Positions 17,836-26,807 are shown, numbered from the stretch's first letter. The stretch is DNA of 64,000 nt from Adlercreutzia shanghongiae (GCF_035830635.1 NZ_JAYMFI010000003.1:186001-250000); one strand, 5' to 3'. A program made the numbers and translations. The notes: generated from the sequence alone by a model not told the origin.

Positions 17836-18447
17836 CTACTCTGCGTGGCAAGTGCCGCACGTGTACTCGCCGGCGTGGTGGCAGCCCAAACAGACTCCCT
17901 GGGCTTTTTCCGGCGTTGCGGTTGTGTCATGCATATTGTGACAATCGGCACAGGCAATGGCATCATGGTTTTCCGAGGATGGCAATGCGTGCGGATTCAC
18001 AACGGTTCCTTTGACGTCGGTTAGGACGGTGCTGTCGGCAGTTCGTTCTGCAACGACGGTAAGATTTTCGTGGCATGTTAAGCAAGTTTCGGCAGATATG
18101 CTGGTTTTCTTTAGTTTGGTGGGCATTTTTCCGTCGGCAGTTGCTCCCTCGTGAGCTTTAACCAAGTTCGCTTCGTCATTGTGGCAAGTGGCGCATTGGG
18201 CGGCATCGAACGGAGCGCCTTCAGCGCAACGCAAATCAGTAAAGCCGCTGACTTGATCAGCGTGGCACATGTTGCAATCGGAATCGGCGGTCCACGAGAA
18301 GTCGACAGAGGCGGCAGTTGAAGCGAGCGCCTCGTCCTCGTTTGAGCTAATGGTCGTTTGTTGCGGAGAGCAGCCAATGTTCATGGCCAGAATTGTCGCA
18401 AGGACGCTCATGGCCATGAAGGTGACGATGGTTTTCTTCGTTTTCAT
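17836..18447 (-). CDS. Multihaem c-type cytochrome lipoprotein
   Basis: A 203-residue extracytoplasmic electron carrier. The signal sequence ends in AMNIGC, a lipobox. Six CxxCH haem motifs are visible: CNMCH, CATCH, CLTCH, CADCH, CLGCH and CGTCH, with extra His residues for axial ligands; the array is like the small tetrahaem/flavocytochrome c families. It follows the flavoprotein gene on the same strand, 73 bases away with a hairpin between. The pair probably forms a membrane-tethered reductase in which this protein passes quinol-derived electrons to the flavin. Confidence 0.9.
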   Translation of the reverse strand: MKTKKTIVTFMAMSVLATILAMNIGCSPQQTTISSNEDEALASTAASVDFSWTADSDCNMCHADQVSGFTDLRCAEGAPFDAAQCATCHNDEANLVKAHEGATADGKMPTKLKKTSISAETCLTCHENLTVVAERTADSTVLTDVKGTVVNPHALPSSENHDAIACADCHNMHDTTATPEKAQGVCLGCHHAGEYTCGTCHAE

Positions 18448-18478
18448 AGTTCAATCGCCTTATCTGTGAACGAAAGGA

Positions 18479-18508
18479 CTCAACTCGCGATGAGGGTCGC
18501 GAGTTGAG
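18479..18508 (-). terminator. Intercistronic hairpin between flavoprotein and cytochrome
   Basis: Perfect 12-bp stem CTCAACTCGCGA / TCGCGAGTTGAG, loop six bases. Lying between two likely co-transcribed genes, it may act as a partial terminator or mRNA-stability element giving unequal expression. Confidence 0.65.
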
Positions 18509-18520
18509 CAGAACATGCAC

Positions 18521-20122
18521 CTAGGCTTGGATGGCATCCAGAGACGCCACGTCTTGGCCGATGGTATAGCCGGCAGCGAGAACAGTGAGCACACCGGGCG
18601 ACACGAACATATTCATGCCTGCATTGCCTGTAACATAGAGCCGCTCGATAGGCGTGAGATCCCATTTCACTACGCGATCCTGATCGTCCGAGCGAATGCC
18701 CGCCGTCGTGAAGAGCACCGATACGCCAAGCTCGATGGCGTAATAGGGGCCATCGCCGAGAGGCTGCATGGCTTCGGCCGCGCGTCCGAGTTCGGTGTCC
18801 TCGCCGGCTGAGGCCATCTGGTTGTAGTTTGCTACCGTGGCGCTCAGCGCGGTCGGATCGACTCCCATTTGCTGGGCAAGCTCCTCGATGGTGTTGCCCT
18901 GGAGAATCCAGCCTTTGGCAAGCTCGGCTTGGTTGTCTTCGCTCCAAAGATATCCGCTGTCGCCCTCATCCTTGAAGTGCGACCAGGACCAAGTCCAATT
19001 AGTGTTTCCCAAGGAGCCTGCATCGAAGCATGCTTGGTCGAGCACAATAAAGGAGGTTTTGTTAACGTAGTTTTCCATTGCCACCTCGAAACCGTCCTCA
19101 TTGGCATCGGGGTTGCGGCGGGAATGGGCAAGCCAAGGGAAGGCTACGTCCTTGTTGTGCATGATGGCAAGATCCTCGGGCATGAAGCGGGAGCCGGCGC
19201 CATTCACATACAAATACGAGGGAACGGCGAAGGCTTTGGCGAGACCGACGGACGTGCCCACCTCTTTGCTTGCGAGCTTGATGGCGGGTGTGTCGTATTC
19301 GATGTCGCGGAAGCCCATGGTGGCCGCGCCGAGATCTCCGGCTAGAAGCTGAAAAGCGTCTCCGGTATTGTACGGAGAGTCCTCAGAGAAGTACTCGAAG
19401 CCGGGCAGGTGAATAGAGTTGATCAGCTCCGGGTTACTCGCGTAGCTGCCCGTGGAGACGAGCACACCCTTATTCGCCTTGATGGCTACTTGACTACCGT
19501 TTTGGTCGGCATAGACGCCGATTGCCTCGCCAGTTTCGGAATTGGTGACGATCTTGGTTACAGGCGATTCGTAGACGATCTCAGCGCCGGCCTCGTTCAT
19601 GGCATCCATCAAAGCTGCGTAAAGTGCCGGACCATGGTCGGCAATGTTGCCAGGGCCCGACTCGGGGCGAGAACCGGTTTCCCAGCCCATGCCATGGTCT
19701 TCAAGGATGTCCAGCAAGTCAGGGAGGTTTTCGCCCCACTTCTGACCGCGCTCGGCGCTTTTGTAGCCCATGGTGCGGTATTGCACCCAGTTGCTAGCAG
19801 GGTTTTTGTCCTCGCTCCACATATTGACGATGCCGGCAACTACAGAAGTTGCACCGCCAGCGTGCTTCTCTGGCGCCTTTTCGAGCACAAGAACGGAGGC
19901 TCCCGCATTAGCGGCGCCGATGGCCGCGGCGATACCCGCACCGCCTCCGCCGACTACGATGAAGTCGGCCTCGCGATCCCAAGCTGCGGCATCGGCACCG
20001 CTTTCTGCCAACGGTTCGCTGGCATCAGACTCTTGGGAGCATCCTGCAAGCATGGTGGCGCTCAGCGCGCCGATGCTGGCCAGCGCTGCTCCTCCAACGA
20101 ATCCTCTACGTGTCATCTCCAT
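18521..20122 (-). CDS. Tat-exported fumarate-reductase-like flavoprotein
   Basis: A 533-residue FAD_binding_2 oxidoreductase outside the membrane. The N-terminus has MTRRGFVGG, a hydrophobic run and LAGC (Tat signal, likely lipoprotein). The FAD fold reads VVGGGGAGIAAAIGAANAG near 56-74, and the C-terminal LYVTGNAGMNMFVSPGVL region closes the FAD site. An upstream AAAGGGG serves ATG 20122. With the multihaem cytochrome gene behind it this is a two-protein respiratory reductase; LysR next door is the likely regulator. Substrate unknown: fumarate, urocanate, methacrylate and plant enoates are all reduced by relatives. Confidence 0.87.
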   Translation of the reverse strand: MEMTRRGFVGGAALASIGALSATMLAGCSQESDASEPLAESGADAAAWDREADFIVVGGGGAGIAAAIGAANAGASVLVLEKAPEKHAGGATSVVAGIVNMWSEDKNPASNWVQYRTMGYKSAERGQKWGENLPDLLDILEDHGMGWETGSRPESGPGNIADHGPALYAALMDAMNEAGAEIVYESPVTKIVTNSETGEAIGVYADQNGSQVAIKANKGVLVSTGSYASNPELINSIHLPGFEYFSEDSPYNTGDAFQLLAGDLGAATMGFRDIEYDTPAIKLASKEVGTSVGLAKAFAVPSYLYVNGAGSRFMPEDLAIMHNKDVAFPWLAHSRRNPDANEDGFEVAMENYVNKTSFIVLDQACFDAGSLGNTNWTWSWSHFKDEGDSGYLWSEDNQAELAKGWILQGNTIEELAQQMGVDPTALSATVANYNQMASAGEDTELGRAAEAMQPLGDGPYYAIELGVSVLFTTAGIRSDDQDRVVKWDLTPIERLYVTGNAGMNMFVSPGVLTVLAAGYTIGQDVASLDAIQA

Positions 20123-20319
20123 GATCTATCCCCTTTCAAAGGTATCCTTCTGTTTCTCCTCGATAGTGGAGGAACGTGCTGTATGCTAGATGGCTGAATG
20201 GGCATAGCGGAAACAACAATTTTGGATAAGCCTATGCCGGAGAGGAATAAAAGGAATGCCAACAGGGCGGTTGTTCTCAGTGCTAAGATTCGTTAACGTG
20301 CCGGGGACTAAACGGGTTG

Positions 20320-20625
20320 ATGGTCGTGGCCGTGAGTGATTCTCACTACATGTATGTGCTGGAATGCGCCGATGGGTCGCTGTATACGGGGTATGCCGTG
20401 GATGTGCAGGCGCGCTTGGCGGTGCACAATGCCGGCAAGGGCGCGAAGTACACGCGCGCTCGGCTGCCCGTGAGTCTGCTCGCCTACGCCGAATTCGCCA
20501 CTAAGCACGACGCCATGCACGCGGAATACGTCTTCAAGCAGCTCTCTCGCAACGAGAAGGATGCCCTGCTTTCGGCTGCCTCCCATTCAAGTTTCGAGGA
20601 GGCCTTGCGCGAGCTGCTTGAGTAA
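20320..20625 (+). CDS. GIY-YIG domain protein (UPF0213 type)
   Basis: About 101 residues, consisting of a GIY-YIG nuclease-like fold: YMYVLECADGSLYTGYAVD holds the GIY/YIG half, then NAGKGAKYTRARLPVSLL and an EYVFKQLSRNEK segment with the metal-binding Glu. Members of this small family are widespread in bacteria, with unclear physiological roles in DNA. Start is uncertain among 20317, 20320 and GTG 20332; no strong ribosome-binding site decides it. Confidence 0.85.
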   Translation: MVVAVSDSHYMYVLECADGSLYTGYAVDVQARLAVHNAGKGAKYTRARLPVSLLAYAEFATKHDAMHAEYVFKQLSRNEKDALLSAASHSSFEEALRELLE

Positions 20626-20665
20626 AGAGCACGGCCGGATATTTGCGTATGATGCTCCAAGAGTG

Positions 20666-21619
20666 CTATAGGTAGCTTGCTATATATTCGGGGAGGTAGG
20701 AGCGCAGCATGGGGAGGGCGAAGTCGAAGCGGCTGCGGCCCGTCTCCGCGATGACGCCCTGCTCCAGCAGTCGCCGTCGGTAGGTTGAGACGTGGGCGCT
20801 GCTCTTGCCGAGAGCCTGTGCGATCTGCGAGGCATCGGACGCTCCTTCATGCCGAAGCATGGCCTGAAGAAAGAGCAGGTCGGCATCGGACAACTCGTCG
20901 AGCGTCGCCTTGAGCACACGGGTGCGCATATCCGTTTCGGCCAAGGAGGCCCCTTCCTCAACCGCGTGATCTGCAATTTTCAGGGCTTCTCCCGTTGCCT
21001 GCCATGACCGGTACCCTACAAGTTGGAGCATGTAGGGGAAACCGTCGATGGCCGCCACGGCTTCTTGGAGAGCCGAAGCGTCGATGCTCTTTCCGGAAGC
21101 TTTCACGGTGGCGAGGAAGGCGGCCTCAACATCTGCATCGGAAATGCGCTCCAGATGGCATTGCGCGGCGCGCCGAAGGAAGGAAACGGATTTGTTGGCA
21201 AGAAGAGACGACACCTGATGGGGAAGGCCTGCCATGAGCAGTGCAACCTTCCTCCCGTCGCCGGCGAGCAGCTGGTAGACGGATGCCAGTTGTATCATTT
21301 CATCGAGAGAGGGGTCGACCTCGTCCACGGTAATGAGCAAGCCGAGGTCGTGTTCGCTGAGAGCATCGAGAACGTCGGTCATACGGCTTCGCCAGTTGGG
21401 CTCGATGCCTCGAGCGTACTCCCATTCGATGCCGAAGACAGAGGCGATGTTGATGCTCTTGAAGCGCACTCCGTCCTTCTTCTCGAGAAAAGCGGCGCCG
21501 TTGCGGGCCGTTTGCTGGAGAATGTCTTCGAGCAGTCCGGGGAGACAGGCGACGTTTACGCTGATCCATCCGCGCTGTTCGGCAACGGCCGCTCTTTGCT
21601 TTAACTCTTTTAGGCTGCT
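20666..21619 (-). pseudogene. AAA ATPase remnant lacking the P-loop
   Basis: Paralogue of the intact ATPase at 59134-60228: shared features include GLLITVDEV, LDEMIQLAS, the NKSVSFLRRA region and a C-terminal winged helix. Homology extends upstream of the first possible start (GTG 21469) through GWISVNV at about 21560, without any start codon, to a TAA at 21620-21622. The N-terminal region with the Walker A motif is gone, replaced by a 19-base tandem repeat and then the promoter of the toxin-antitoxin pair. This is best read as a 5'-deleted pseudogene; a shortened 267-residue product from 21469 is possible but could not bind ATP in the usual way. Confidence 0.75.
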
Positions 21620-21671
21620 TTAAAAGTTTTAGGTTCCTTTAACTTTTTTAGGTCGCTTTAAAACTTTTAGC
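21596..21671. repeat. 19-base tandem repeat, four copies
   Basis: Units at 21596, 21615, 21634 and 21653, each 19 bases, of consensus CTTTAA..nTTTTAGG on the plus strand (CCTAAAA..nTTAAAG on the minus strand). They lie at the broken 5' end of the ATPase remnant. Because 19 is not a multiple of three, any change in copy number would alter the reading frame. Confidence 0.85.
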
Positions 21672-21699
21672 GAAGGCGAATTGATGCGAGGCTGAAGGC

Positions 21700-21736
21700 T
21701 TGACGTGCGGCAATCGAATGTGACACAATGTAACAC
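21700..21736 (+). promoter_or_regulatory. Promoter and operator of the toxin-antitoxin pair
   Basis: TTGACG at 21700 and CACAAT at 21724 (18-base spacing) form a likely promoter. The interrupted palindrome GTGACACAATGTAACAC (21720-21736) overlaps the -10 region, the right place for autorepression by the antitoxin. Confidence 0.55.
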
Positions 21737-21755
21737 ACTTTGAAAGGAGCAAGCC

Positions 21756-21983
21756 ATGGCCGCAACTTCCACCATGACCATCCGCATGGGAGCCGATGAG
21801 AAGTCCCTCATCAACGACTATGCAAAGACTTTTGGCATGACGGCATCGGAGTTCGTGCGCACCGCCGTGCTTGAGCGCATCGAAGACGAGCTCGATTTGC
21901 GCGACTGGTATGCAGCGAAGGCCGAGTTCGATGCCGACCCCACGGTGCTCACGGCTGACGAGATTGCGAAGAAGTACCTCTGA
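21756..21983 (+). CDS. RelB/DUF6290-type ribbon-helix-helix antitoxin
   Basis: A 75-residue protein. STMTIRMGADEKSLINDYAK is a ribbon-helix-helix N-terminus, then MTASEFVRTAVLERIEDELD; the tail (residues 50-75) would wrap the toxin. Its stop overlaps the toxin start (TGATG), the usual antitoxin-first order. An AAAGGAG site precedes the start, and a palindromic operator lies 20 bases further upstream. Likely represses its own operon together with the toxin. Confidence 0.88.
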   Translation: MAATSTMTIRMGADEKSLINDYAKTFGMTASEFVRTAVLERIEDELDLRDWYAAKAEFDADPTVLTADEIAKKYL

Positions 21984-22246
21984 TGTGGCGGCTCCTCTTT
22001 TCCAAAAAGGCCGACAAGCAGCTTTCAAAACTCGACCCCGGGGTGCGGCGTGTGCTGGTCTCGTGGCTTTTGAAGCATCTTGACGGGTGCGAGGATCCCC
22101 GTGCCTTCGGCAAGGGGCTGATCGGCGACAAGACGGGCATATGGCGGTACCGGGTGGGGGACTACCGGATCCTCTGCGACATCAAAGATGACGAGCTCGT
22201 TGTTCTCGCCCTTGAGGTCGGCCATCGAAGGGGTGTTTACCGGTAG
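21983..22246 (+). CDS. RelE/ParE-family toxin
   Basis: An 87-residue toxin of the RelE fold, expected to cleave ribosome-bound mRNA (RelE) or act on gyrase (ParE). The pattern FSKKADKQLSKLDP, GLIGDKTGIWRYRVGDYRIL and LALEVGHRRGVYR is characteristic, with the Arg/Tyr/His residues of RelE-type active sites. Translationally coupled to the antitoxin. Its last ten bases overlap the end of the minus-strand helicase-like gene. Confidence 0.9.
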   Translation: MWRLLFSKKADKQLSKLDPGVRRVLVSWLLKHLDGCEDPRAFGKGLIGDKTGIWRYRVGDYRILCDIKDDELVVLALEVGHRRGVYR

Positions 22247-24003
22247 GATAGCCTGCGCGAATGTACCGCCCAGCGGGGGTCCAATTCGGCGAGGTAGTCG
22301 CTGGGGTGGATGTCGCAGGTGCGGACGCCGGAGCGCAGGCGGATGCGGGCGATATGCAGCTTCAGGCGCTCGGCGGTTTCCAAGTCGCAGCTCTCGAAGC
22401 CGGTGAAAAGCACGCGGCGGCTGGCGCGACTCATGACAAGCGCGATGGCGGCTCGGGCGGCTGCCTCTTGGCGGGTGCGGGCGCTTCCGACGATGACGCC
22501 GGGGTCGCACATGTCGCGCGAGGGGATGAAGCCGTTCACGAAGCCGCCGAAGACGACCACGTCGAAGGTGCGGCCGAACAGATCCTCGGGGGCGGCGATG
22601 ACCACGGCGGAGGGTGCCATCATGGGGCCGCCGCTGGCTGAGTCAGGCGCGTCCTCGTCATGGGCGGCATGCGGGGCGTCGGTGCACGTTGCGCGCATCT
22701 CCGGGTCGGCGGGTGTGCCCTCTTCCAAAAGCGCTAAGGCTTCGCGGTAGGAGGCCAGCAGGCTTTGGGCGAAGGGGCTTGCGGCGGGCAGCCCGGGCAG
22801 GTCGTCGGCGTTCAACGCCGTCAGGGCCTCGACAAGGTTCAGGTTCCGGCGGACACCGGCGCGGCGCAGCTCGCTAACCGACGCGCTGCGGCCGAGGGCG
22901 TCTCCGAAGCTGAGCCACCGGCGCCAGGCCACGGAATCGGCCTGGTCGGCGGCCAGCTGGGCCAGCACGCGGGCGCGGTCGGCCTCGGTTTCCGGAGCGG
23001 TTATGCCGCGGCTCGGGACAGGTCGCGTCACGCGGCCCAGGGGGGTAACGGGAATGCCCACTGAGGCGAGGGCGCGCTGCATGTTGGTGCGCCAGGTGCG
23101 GTTCGCGCCCACCACGGCGATGCGCGCGGGGTCGGTGCCCGCGGCAAGCTCGTCGGCCACGGCCCGCGCGATAACGCCCATCTCGCCCGGCAGGTCGGGG
23201 GCCGACTGCCATGCGCGCTCCACCAGATGGCACGGCCCGTCCAGCACGACGCGCTGCACGAGTTCGTGGGCTGCCTCGAACTCTGCCATGCCCGCAGCGT
23301 TGGGGTAGGGCTCGAAGGCCGGCAGCCCGGCTTCGTCGCTGCCGGCCACGGCGACCTTATCCTGGGCGAGCAAGCTCGCCAGCCGCTGGGAGGCGCGGCT
23401 CATGAGCGGGTAGTCGTCGGCGAGCACCACCGGCGAGCCGTAGCGCCGCCGCAGCTCGGGATCGGCCTCCAGCACGCGCACGGCCCGGTTCACGGCCTCC
23501 CCGGCGAGCATGGCGTCCTGGAAGGCGAGGATGCTCTCGGCCAGATCGAGCACGGCGCGCTCTTCGGTGGTCTTGATCCAGGTAGAGTCGCCGTCATCCA
23601 GGTTGGCCAGACCGCATTGGAGAAAGGCCCACAGCTCGCGCAGGCGCCCGCATTTCAGGCCGCAGGTCTTCAGATCCTCGTAGAACACGGCCTCCTCGGC
23701 CCGGCTCAAGATGCGGGGGCTGCGTCCTGTGATGGCCCGGGCGCGCGGGTCGGCCAGAATGCGGCAGGCGTAGTCGAGCGGGGTGGCCGCCGTGTCCGCA
23801 AGGCCGTGACGCGCCAAGCGCTCCGTCGCATCGGCGGCGGTAACGGGGCTGGCGGCCAGAAAGAGGTAGGGCTCGGGAGCGCCGGGAGATGCCGGCTCGC
23901 TGCCGGCCCAGGCCGCCGTGCGCTCGATGAGCGCCGCTGTCTTTCCCGAGCGCGCCCCGCCGACGATGCAGATGGCTTCGGTGATCGCGAAGGGCTGCGT
24001 CAT
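22237..24003 (-). CDS. UvrD/AddB-like P-loop protein
   Basis: A 588-residue predicted cytoplasmic ATPase of superfamily 1 helicase character. A Walker A motif (VGGARSGKTAALIER) opens the protein; RIAVVGANRTWRTNMQRALASV near 300 and FDVVVFGGFVNGFIPSRD near 500 resemble the C-terminal RecA-like half of UvrD/AddB proteins. No clear DExx box or nuclease motif was recognised. ATG 24003 has AAGGAG upstream. A shorter protein in the nearby operon (27741-28418) carries the same last domain. The 3' end overlaps relE by ten bases, so the C-terminus might have been shortened when the toxin-antitoxin pair arrived. Confidence 0.65.
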   Translation of the reverse strand: MTQPFAITEAICIVGGARSGKTAALIERTAAWAGSEPASPGAPEPYLFLAASPVTAADATERLARHGLADTAATPLDYACRILADPRARAITGRSPRILSRAEEAVFYEDLKTCGLKCGRLRELWAFLQCGLANLDDGDSTWIKTTEERAVLDLAESILAFQDAMLAGEAVNRAVRVLEADPELRRRYGSPVVLADDYPLMSRASQRLASLLAQDKVAVAGSDEAGLPAFEPYPNAAGMAEFEAAHELVQRVVLDGPCHLVERAWQSAPDLPGEMGVIARAVADELAAGTDPARIAVVGANRTWRTNMQRALASVGIPVTPLGRVTRPVPSRGITAPETEADRARVLAQLAADQADSVAWRRWLSFGDALGRSASVSELRRAGVRRNLNLVEALTALNADDLPGLPAASPFAQSLLASYREALALLEEGTPADPEMRATCTDAPHAAHDEDAPDSASGGPMMAPSAVVIAAPEDLFGRTFDVVVFGGFVNGFIPSRDMCDPGVIVGSARTRQEAAARAAIALVMSRASRRVLFTGFESCDLETAERLKLHIARIRLRSGVRTCDIHPSDYLAELDPRWAVHSRRLSYR

Positions 24004-24371
24004 GGCCTTCTTCTCCTTCGTTTCCAGAGTGCCCGCAGAGGCAAGGCGCGGGCCTGGCGGGCGGAACGCGGGAGGTTCCGGAGGAGCCTTCAACCGCGAT
24101 GCTCATATTTGGGTTAGGAAAGCCCAGCGGTTCGAGGACATTGGGGAATCGAGACCGCCGGGCTCCCCCTGAGCGGCCTTTCGCAGCGGGGCGCTGGAAG
24201 GGGGGAAGCGCCCAGGCGGCCATGGTGGAAGCAGGAGGGAGGGGAGGGCTTCAGATTGCCATGGGCCGAGGAGGGAAAGGCCGATCAGGGGGAGGCTGGG
24301 CGGCAGCTTGCGTGCACACCGCGCGGGTGGCAGGCGCGCGCGTCGCCCAGCTTATCCCGAGAAGAGGAGGC
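24004..24371. other. Gene-free 368-base spacer
   Basis: Very GC-rich, with no convincing gene on either strand. GGGCGC/GCGCCC at 24189-24213 with a 13-base loop is the only hairpin that might terminate the operon ending at 24372. The promoter of the helicase-like gene should lie in the left part, but I see no clear -10/-35 pair. Confidence 0.4.
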
Positions 24372-25412
24372 TTAGGAAAGCGCTTCGGCCGGCTCGTCCA
24401 GCTCCAGCTCCGGCTCGGCTGCCGCGGCGCCTCTCGCGCCGAGTGCCTCGTCGGGCTCAAGCGCCGGAGCGCCGGCCTTCTTGCGGGCCAGCAGCGGGAA
24501 GCTGATGGCATGGCCGGGGCACACGTCGGCGCAGGCGCGGCAGCGGGTGCACTCGTTGAAGGTGGTTCCCAGCTCCGGGTGGCGCGGGTTGATGGCCACC
24601 TCGCACACATCGGCGCAGCGGCCGCAGGTGGCGCCATGGGCGGTTTCCAGGCACTTCTCATCGTCAATGGCCGGCTGGAAGGTACGGTTGGCGCGACCCA
24701 CCAGGCTCATGAACGACGAGATGGGGCACAGATGAGAGCACCACTTACGGAAGAAGACGACCTCGACGGCAAGCAGCACGGGGATGACCAGCACCGACCA
24801 GGTGACGTCGCCATTGCCAAACAGGGCGATAAGCAAAAACACCATGGCGAAAGACAGGCCCACGGGGCACACAAGGCAAAAGACCGGGAAGCCGAAGATA
24901 GCCGCCGAAAGCAGGGTGCCGCCGAGGATAAAGTGGCGCGAGTCCGCCGGCTTGCGATCGCCGCAGGAGGCGCATCCGCCGCCGCAAGAGGCCTTCAGCG
25001 CGCGCTTCTCAGCGGCAGAAAGCGGCGCGGCCTTCGCAGCAGCCTTTGAAGCCGCCGACGCAGAAACCGTCTCGGTTGCAGAAGAAGTCTCGGACGTCTC
25101 CACGGATGCCTTCTCGTCGCTCTTCTTGAAGATGCCGCGCAGCTTGCTCCACACGGGAACAGGGCACAGCCATCCGCAGAAAGCGCGCCCCAAAACCAAG
25201 ATAGCGGCCACGGCCAGCACCAGGGAGATGACGGCCCGCGGCACGAGCATCTTGCTGGCGAGCATAGTGCCCAGAGCACCGATGGGGCAGATGAGCGCGA
25301 TAGATTCCCAGCCGATGGCGGAAAGGGTGCCCACGCTCGCATGGGCAGCATAGGCCACGCCCGCGACGGCGAGAACGGCCAGGGGAACGATGATGCGAAG
25401 TTTCTGACTCAT
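24372..25412 (-). CDS. NapH-like membrane [4Fe-4S] protein
   Basis: A 346-residue quinol-oxidising-type electron carrier. It has membrane helices at about 7-30, 37-55, 60-80, 165-185, 190-210 and 215-235; NapH/MauN-type cytoplasmic motifs FCGWLCPVP near 79 and KWCSHLCPIS near 240; and a C-terminal ferredoxin pair (CGRCADVCE, CTRCRACADVCPGHA). An Ala/Ser/Glu-rich cytoplasmic loop with an extra CGGGCASC motif (about 100-155) and an acidic tail are lineage-specific. Last gene of the six-gene operon, nine bases after the NapG-like gene. Confidence 0.85.
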   Translation of the reverse strand: MSQKLRIIVPLAVLAVAGVAYAAHASVGTLSAIGWESIALICPIGALGTMLASKMLVPRAVISLVLAVAAILVLGRAFCGWLCPVPVWSKLRGIFKKSDEKASVETSETSSATETVSASAASKAAAKAAPLSAAEKRALKASCGGGCASCGDRKPADSRHFILGGTLLSAAIFGFPVFCLVCPVGLSFAMVFLLIALFGNGDVTWSVLVIPVLLAVEVVFFRKWCSHLCPISSFMSLVGRANRTFQPAIDDEKCLETAHGATCGRCADVCEVAINPRHPELGTTFNECTRCRACADVCPGHAISFPLLARKKAGAPALEPDEALGARGAAAAEPELELDEPAEALS

Positions 25413-25421
25413 GACGACTCC

Positions 25422-26060
25422 TTAGGCCTCGCTCTCGGGAACAACGATGATGGCGCGCGAGGTGGCGCCCACGGCGTAGGAGCCCTCCTGCTGGGATACG
25501 CAGACGCTCTGGCAGGCCCCGCAACCGTTGCAGTTCTCGGCCTTCACGACCGGGCGGTTGTACTGGTCAAGCTCGATGGCCTCGTAGGGGCACGCATCGA
25601 AGCAGAAGCGGCAGCCGTTGTCGCGGTACCACGCTAGGCACCAATCGCGGATGAGCACGGCCTTGCCGATGATGGTCGTCTTGGCCTCGGCATCGGCGGG
25701 AAGGGACAGCGCCTCGGTGGGGCAGGCCTCCACGCACAGCGGCGTGCCGCCGTTCTCCTCGTCGCAGAAGTCGCACCAGCCGTCGTTGAAGTTCGCGGTG
25801 GGCGTGCGCACGGTAACGATGCCGTCCTCGAGGTGCGCCGGCCGCAGCGCTCCGCGCGGGCAGGCCTCCACGCAGCGTTCGCAGCGAATGCACCCCGCGA
25901 TGAGCCGCTCCTCGTCCTGGCCGCCCGGCGGGCGCACCTGGGCCTCGGCCGGTACGACCTTCAAGGCCCCCATGGCCAGAAGTGCGCAGCCCCCGCCCAC
26001 GCCGAGGGCGAAGGTGCGGCGGGACATGCCCGCGCCGTCTCGTTTCTTCTCGTCTCCCAT
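25422..26060 (-). CDS. NapG-like Tat-exported ferredoxin
   Basis: A 212-residue extracytoplasmic electron carrier. SRRTFALGVGGG plus a hydrophobic stretch is a Tat signal. Four [4Fe-4S] motifs follow: CIRCERCVEACP near 57, CDFCDEENGG...CVEACP near 95, CRFCFDACP near 150, and CNGCGACQSVC near 178. NapG passes electrons from NapH to periplasmic reductases; no napA or cytochrome napB/napC is nearby, so the recipient here may be another exported reductase. Confidence 0.87.
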   Translation of the reverse strand: MGDEKKRDGAGMSRRTFALGVGGGCALLAMGALKVVPAEAQVRPPGGQDEERLIAGCIRCERCVEACPRGALRPAHLEDGIVTVRTPTANFNDGWCDFCDEENGGTPLCVEACPTEALSLPADAEAKTTIIGKAVLIRDWCLAWYRDNGCRFCFDACPYEAIELDQYNRPVVKAENCNGCGACQSVCVSQQEGSYAVGATSRAIIVVPESEA

Positions 26061-26102
26061 GTCTTCTCCTCTACTTATGCGGCCGACGAAAGCGGCCCTG
26101 CG

Positions 26103-26798
26103 CTAATCCTCCGCGAGCAGGTCTTCCATAACTTCGCGGTCGGTCTCTAGAAAGCCCTCCGTGAGGAAGGCGAGTCCCCGGTAGAAATCGGTTTTGGCGA
26201 ACTTTTTCACCTCGGCCGTCAAAAGCGGCGCCCAGCTATCCAGATGCATGTCGAAGAAGTTGTACTGGGCGCGCACCCATGACAGTGCCTCCTCCTGGTC
26301 GCCGCGGCACAGCGCCGCCACGGTGCGGTCGGAGAGAATCTGCAGGTACTCCAGCTCCAGCGCGATGTGGTCTTCGCCCTCCTTCCAACTTTCCTGTTTA
26401 GAAAGCCCGGCGGCGCGGTAGAGCGCCAGCACCTCGTCGCGAGCGCTCTGCATGAGCAGGCGCTTCTCGCTGGAATACACGCTTTCGAAGGGATAGGCGG
26501 CGGCGTGGCCGGAATAGCCGTGGCCGAAGAAGGTGCGCATGTAGTCGGCGGCCAGCTCCGTCAGGGTGTTCTCCCAGATGCCGGAGAGGTAGGTGGCGAT
26601 GAGGCGATTGCCCTCGTCGCCGGCCTCGGTGCCGGTGGATACGGGCCACAGGGTGCCGTGCAGCTCATCGAGCAGCTCGGCGTCGACTTCCTTGGCGTAA
26701 AGGCGCGAGAGCAGCCCGTAGGTGGCCGCGCGCTGCTTGAACAGCTCGATGAGCTCGGCGGACGTCAGATTCGTCTCTTCCAGAATTTCCTCAGTCAT
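26103..26798 (-). CDS. TorD/DmsD-family molybdoenzyme chaperone
   Basis: A 231-residue all-helical cytoplasmic chaperone that binds Tat signals and apo-forms of molybdopterin enzymes. Signs of the family: an early RAATYGLLSRLYAKEV helix, EYMRTFFGHG-like segment (ADYMRTFFGHGYSGHAAAYP) near 85-105, and EDHIALELEYLQIL near 150. AAGGAGG precedes the start. Nine bases downstream of the unknown 306-residue gene. The nearest molybdoenzyme is at 32837, which may be its client. Confidence 0.85.
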   Translation of the reverse strand: MTEEILEETNLTSAELIELFKQRAATYGLLSRLYAKEVDAELLDELHGTLWPVSTGTEAGDEGNRLIATYLSGIWENTLTELAADYMRTFFGHGYSGHAAAYPFESVYSSEKRLLMQSARDEVLALYRAAGLSKQESWKEGEDHIALELEYLQILSDRTVAALCRGDQEEALSWVRAQYNFFDMHLDSWAPLLTAEVKKFAKTDFYRGLAFLTEGFLETDREVMEDLLAED

Positions 26799-26807
26799 GG
26801 CTCCTCC

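Noticed and set aside
18479..18508. Attachment site or transposon end between flavoprotein and cytochrome genes
   Set aside because: A simple 12-bp hairpin with no second copy or recombinase; better explained as an intercistronic attenuator.
21596..21671. 19-base repeat as plasmid iterons or a replication origin
   Set aside because: No replication initiator gene or DnaA boxes nearby; it lies at the broken end of a chromosomal ATPase gene.
24240..24330. Small gene in the 24.0-24.4 kb spacer
   Set aside because: Frames are open only from GC bias, lack ribosome-binding sites and show no membrane or domain features.
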